Of a stretch of DNA of 6,144 nt, positions 5,318 through 6,144 are shown piece by piece (position 1 is the first letter of the stretch; each line of letters starts with the position of its first letter). The notes beneath the pieces are model-generated. The model ran no database searches. It saw only the letters and a list, made by a program, of their open reading frames with translations, and was not told where the DNA came from. A program made the translations under genes and the position numbers. Source of the stretch: an uncultured Bacteroidales bacterium (GTDB lineage Bacteria; Bacteroidota; Bacteroidia; Bacteroidales; P3); the NCBI GenBank assembly GCA_937910265.1, contig CALEPD010000238.1, positions 1 to 6,144 on the forward strand, read 5' to 3'.

Positions 5318-6144
5318 TTTTTCAACCAATTGAGTTGGAAATTGCAGTCCTTGTATTCGTCAGATATACGGACGTAGGTGTTTTGTATCATCTTTGCCGC
5401 CCAATCCATCACTTTCTTATTCTTGGCCTCGTGCAATGCGGCAGAGAAAATATTGTCATAATCATCTTCAAGGTTTGCCTTGTGCTCGGGCAGTTTTTTG
5501 TTCAATTTTATTATGCGGTACACTTGGTTGTTGTCGAGGTCCATCATTGGTGTTGCGGAAGAGATATCGCCTTCGTTCATCGAGGTAAGTTTAATGCCCG
5601 GGAACAACTCTTCGAATGTGGATTTCACAAAACGGTTTCCTCCGGTATAAGGATTTGAGACCACGCCGCCAAATTCTTTTGTAGCGCCGTCAGAATATTG
5701 CTTTGCCGCATCCTCGAATGTGATTTTGCCCAAACGGATTTCCTGAGCTATGCTGTCAAGGAAAACACGGCTGCGAAGCATATCTTCGGGCGACACCTTA
5801 GGAATCATCAAGATATGACGTGCATTGATAGTATTTCCCCTGCGCTCAATCAACTGAATGATATGGAAGCCATAACTTGTCTCGATGATAGGCGAAACTT
5901 CGCCAGGTTTGAGAGCAAACGCAGCCGACTCAAACTCGCTGACCATATCACCACGAGAAAAGAAGCCCAATTCACCACCTTTGCGGGATGAGCCCGGATC
6001 TTGAGAATAGAGGGTTGCAAGCATCGAGAAGCTTTCACCTTTCAGGACACGCTCACGGAGACGAGCCAACTCGGTACGCACACGGTCGCGTTCGGTTTCG
6101 GAAATGATGGGCTGAAGAACAATTTCAGACACTTCGTACGACTC
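5314..6144 (-). CDS. Tandem-parvulin peptidyl-prolyl isomerase (SurA/PpiC-like), 5' end missing
   Basis: The frame is open to the right edge, so the N-terminus, presumably including a signal peptide, lies outside; 276 residues are visible. Numbered from the edge, residues about 3-105 are a first parvulin domain: the edge cuts in at its first strand (YEVSEIVLQP), then GESFSMLATLYSQDPGSSRKG (36-56), GGELGFFSRGDMVSEFE, and YGFHIIQLIERRG (91-103). Residues about 107-213 are a second one, starting NARHILMIPKVSP and containing FGGVVSNPYTGGNRF. The C-terminal helices run to FQLNWLKK. Such proteins fold or escort outer-membrane proteins in the periplasm. The first domain has E-I-V where active parvulins usually have H-I-L, while the second keeps the histidine, so only the second may be an active isomerase. 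The stop overlaps the MoxR ATG as ATGA. Confidence 0.92.
   Translation of the reverse strand, partial: ESYEVSEIVLQPIISETERDRVRTELARLRERVLKGESFSMLATLYSQDPGSSRKGGELGFFSRGDMVSEFESAAFALKPGEVSPIIETSYGFHIIQLIERRGNTINARHILMIPKVSPEDMLRSRVFLDSIAQEIRLGKITFEDAAKQYSDGATKEFGGVVSNPYTGGNRFVKSTFEELFPGIKLTSMNEGDISSATPMMDLDNNQVYRIIKLNKKLPEHKANLEDDYDNIFSAALHEAKNKKVMDWAAKMIQNTYVRISDEYKDCNFQLNWLKK

Noticed and set aside
1..6144. Mobile element, tRNA, rRNA or CRISPR array
   Set aside because: No transposase or integrase motif, no terminal repeats, no cloverleaf or rRNA segments, and no regularly spaced repeats were seen on either strand.

Overview
The window looks like a chromosomal segment of a Bacteroidales bacterium (Bacteroidetes). 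The evidence is a PanB of Bacteroidetes type (GDSAANVMEGY...TTLP), a tandem-parvulin periplasmic foldase of the kind common in that phylum, WG-repeat secreted proteins, AT-rich starts without a Shine-Dalgarno sequence, and sequences matching the Bacteroides promoter consensus (TTTG, about 20 bp, TAnnTTTG). The exact genus cannot be told from the sequence.

Layout, left to right. Positions 1-724 are almost gene-free. A minus-strand gene may begin at 23 and leave the window to the left (only M-A-K-Y-K-K-L-G is visible). The rest is AT-rich DNA with two plausible back-to-back promoters (227-258 minus, 280-313 plus), an 11-bp palindrome inside the plus promoter, a GC-rich hairpin (322-347), and a notable nested dyad at 455-521 whose arms can pair in alternative ways. 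Positions 725-1792 (plus) encode a secreted WG-repeat protein. A strong two-way terminator (1843-1875) separates it from a convergent 49-aa ORF on the minus strand (1890-2039). Positions 2040-2263 are an intergenic stretch with possible coding remnants.

From 2264 to the right edge runs a tightly packed minus-strand operon. In order of transcription it is: a tandem-parvulin peptidyl-prolyl isomerase (5' end outside the window), a MoxR-family AAA+ ATPase, a 419-aa cysteine-rich exported protein with an OmpA-like segment, and panB. The first two junctions are ATGA stop/start overlaps and the third is a 4-bp gap, so co-translation is very likely. The operon joins two periplasmic proteins with a cytoplasmic MoxR chaperone and a pantothenate biosynthesis enzyme. 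The MoxR partner genes usually found (DUF58, VWA proteins) are not visible here.

The parts most worth a second look are the structured leader at 455-554, the small ORF, and the uncharacterised exported protein translationally coupled to MoxR. None of these is proof of a new system.
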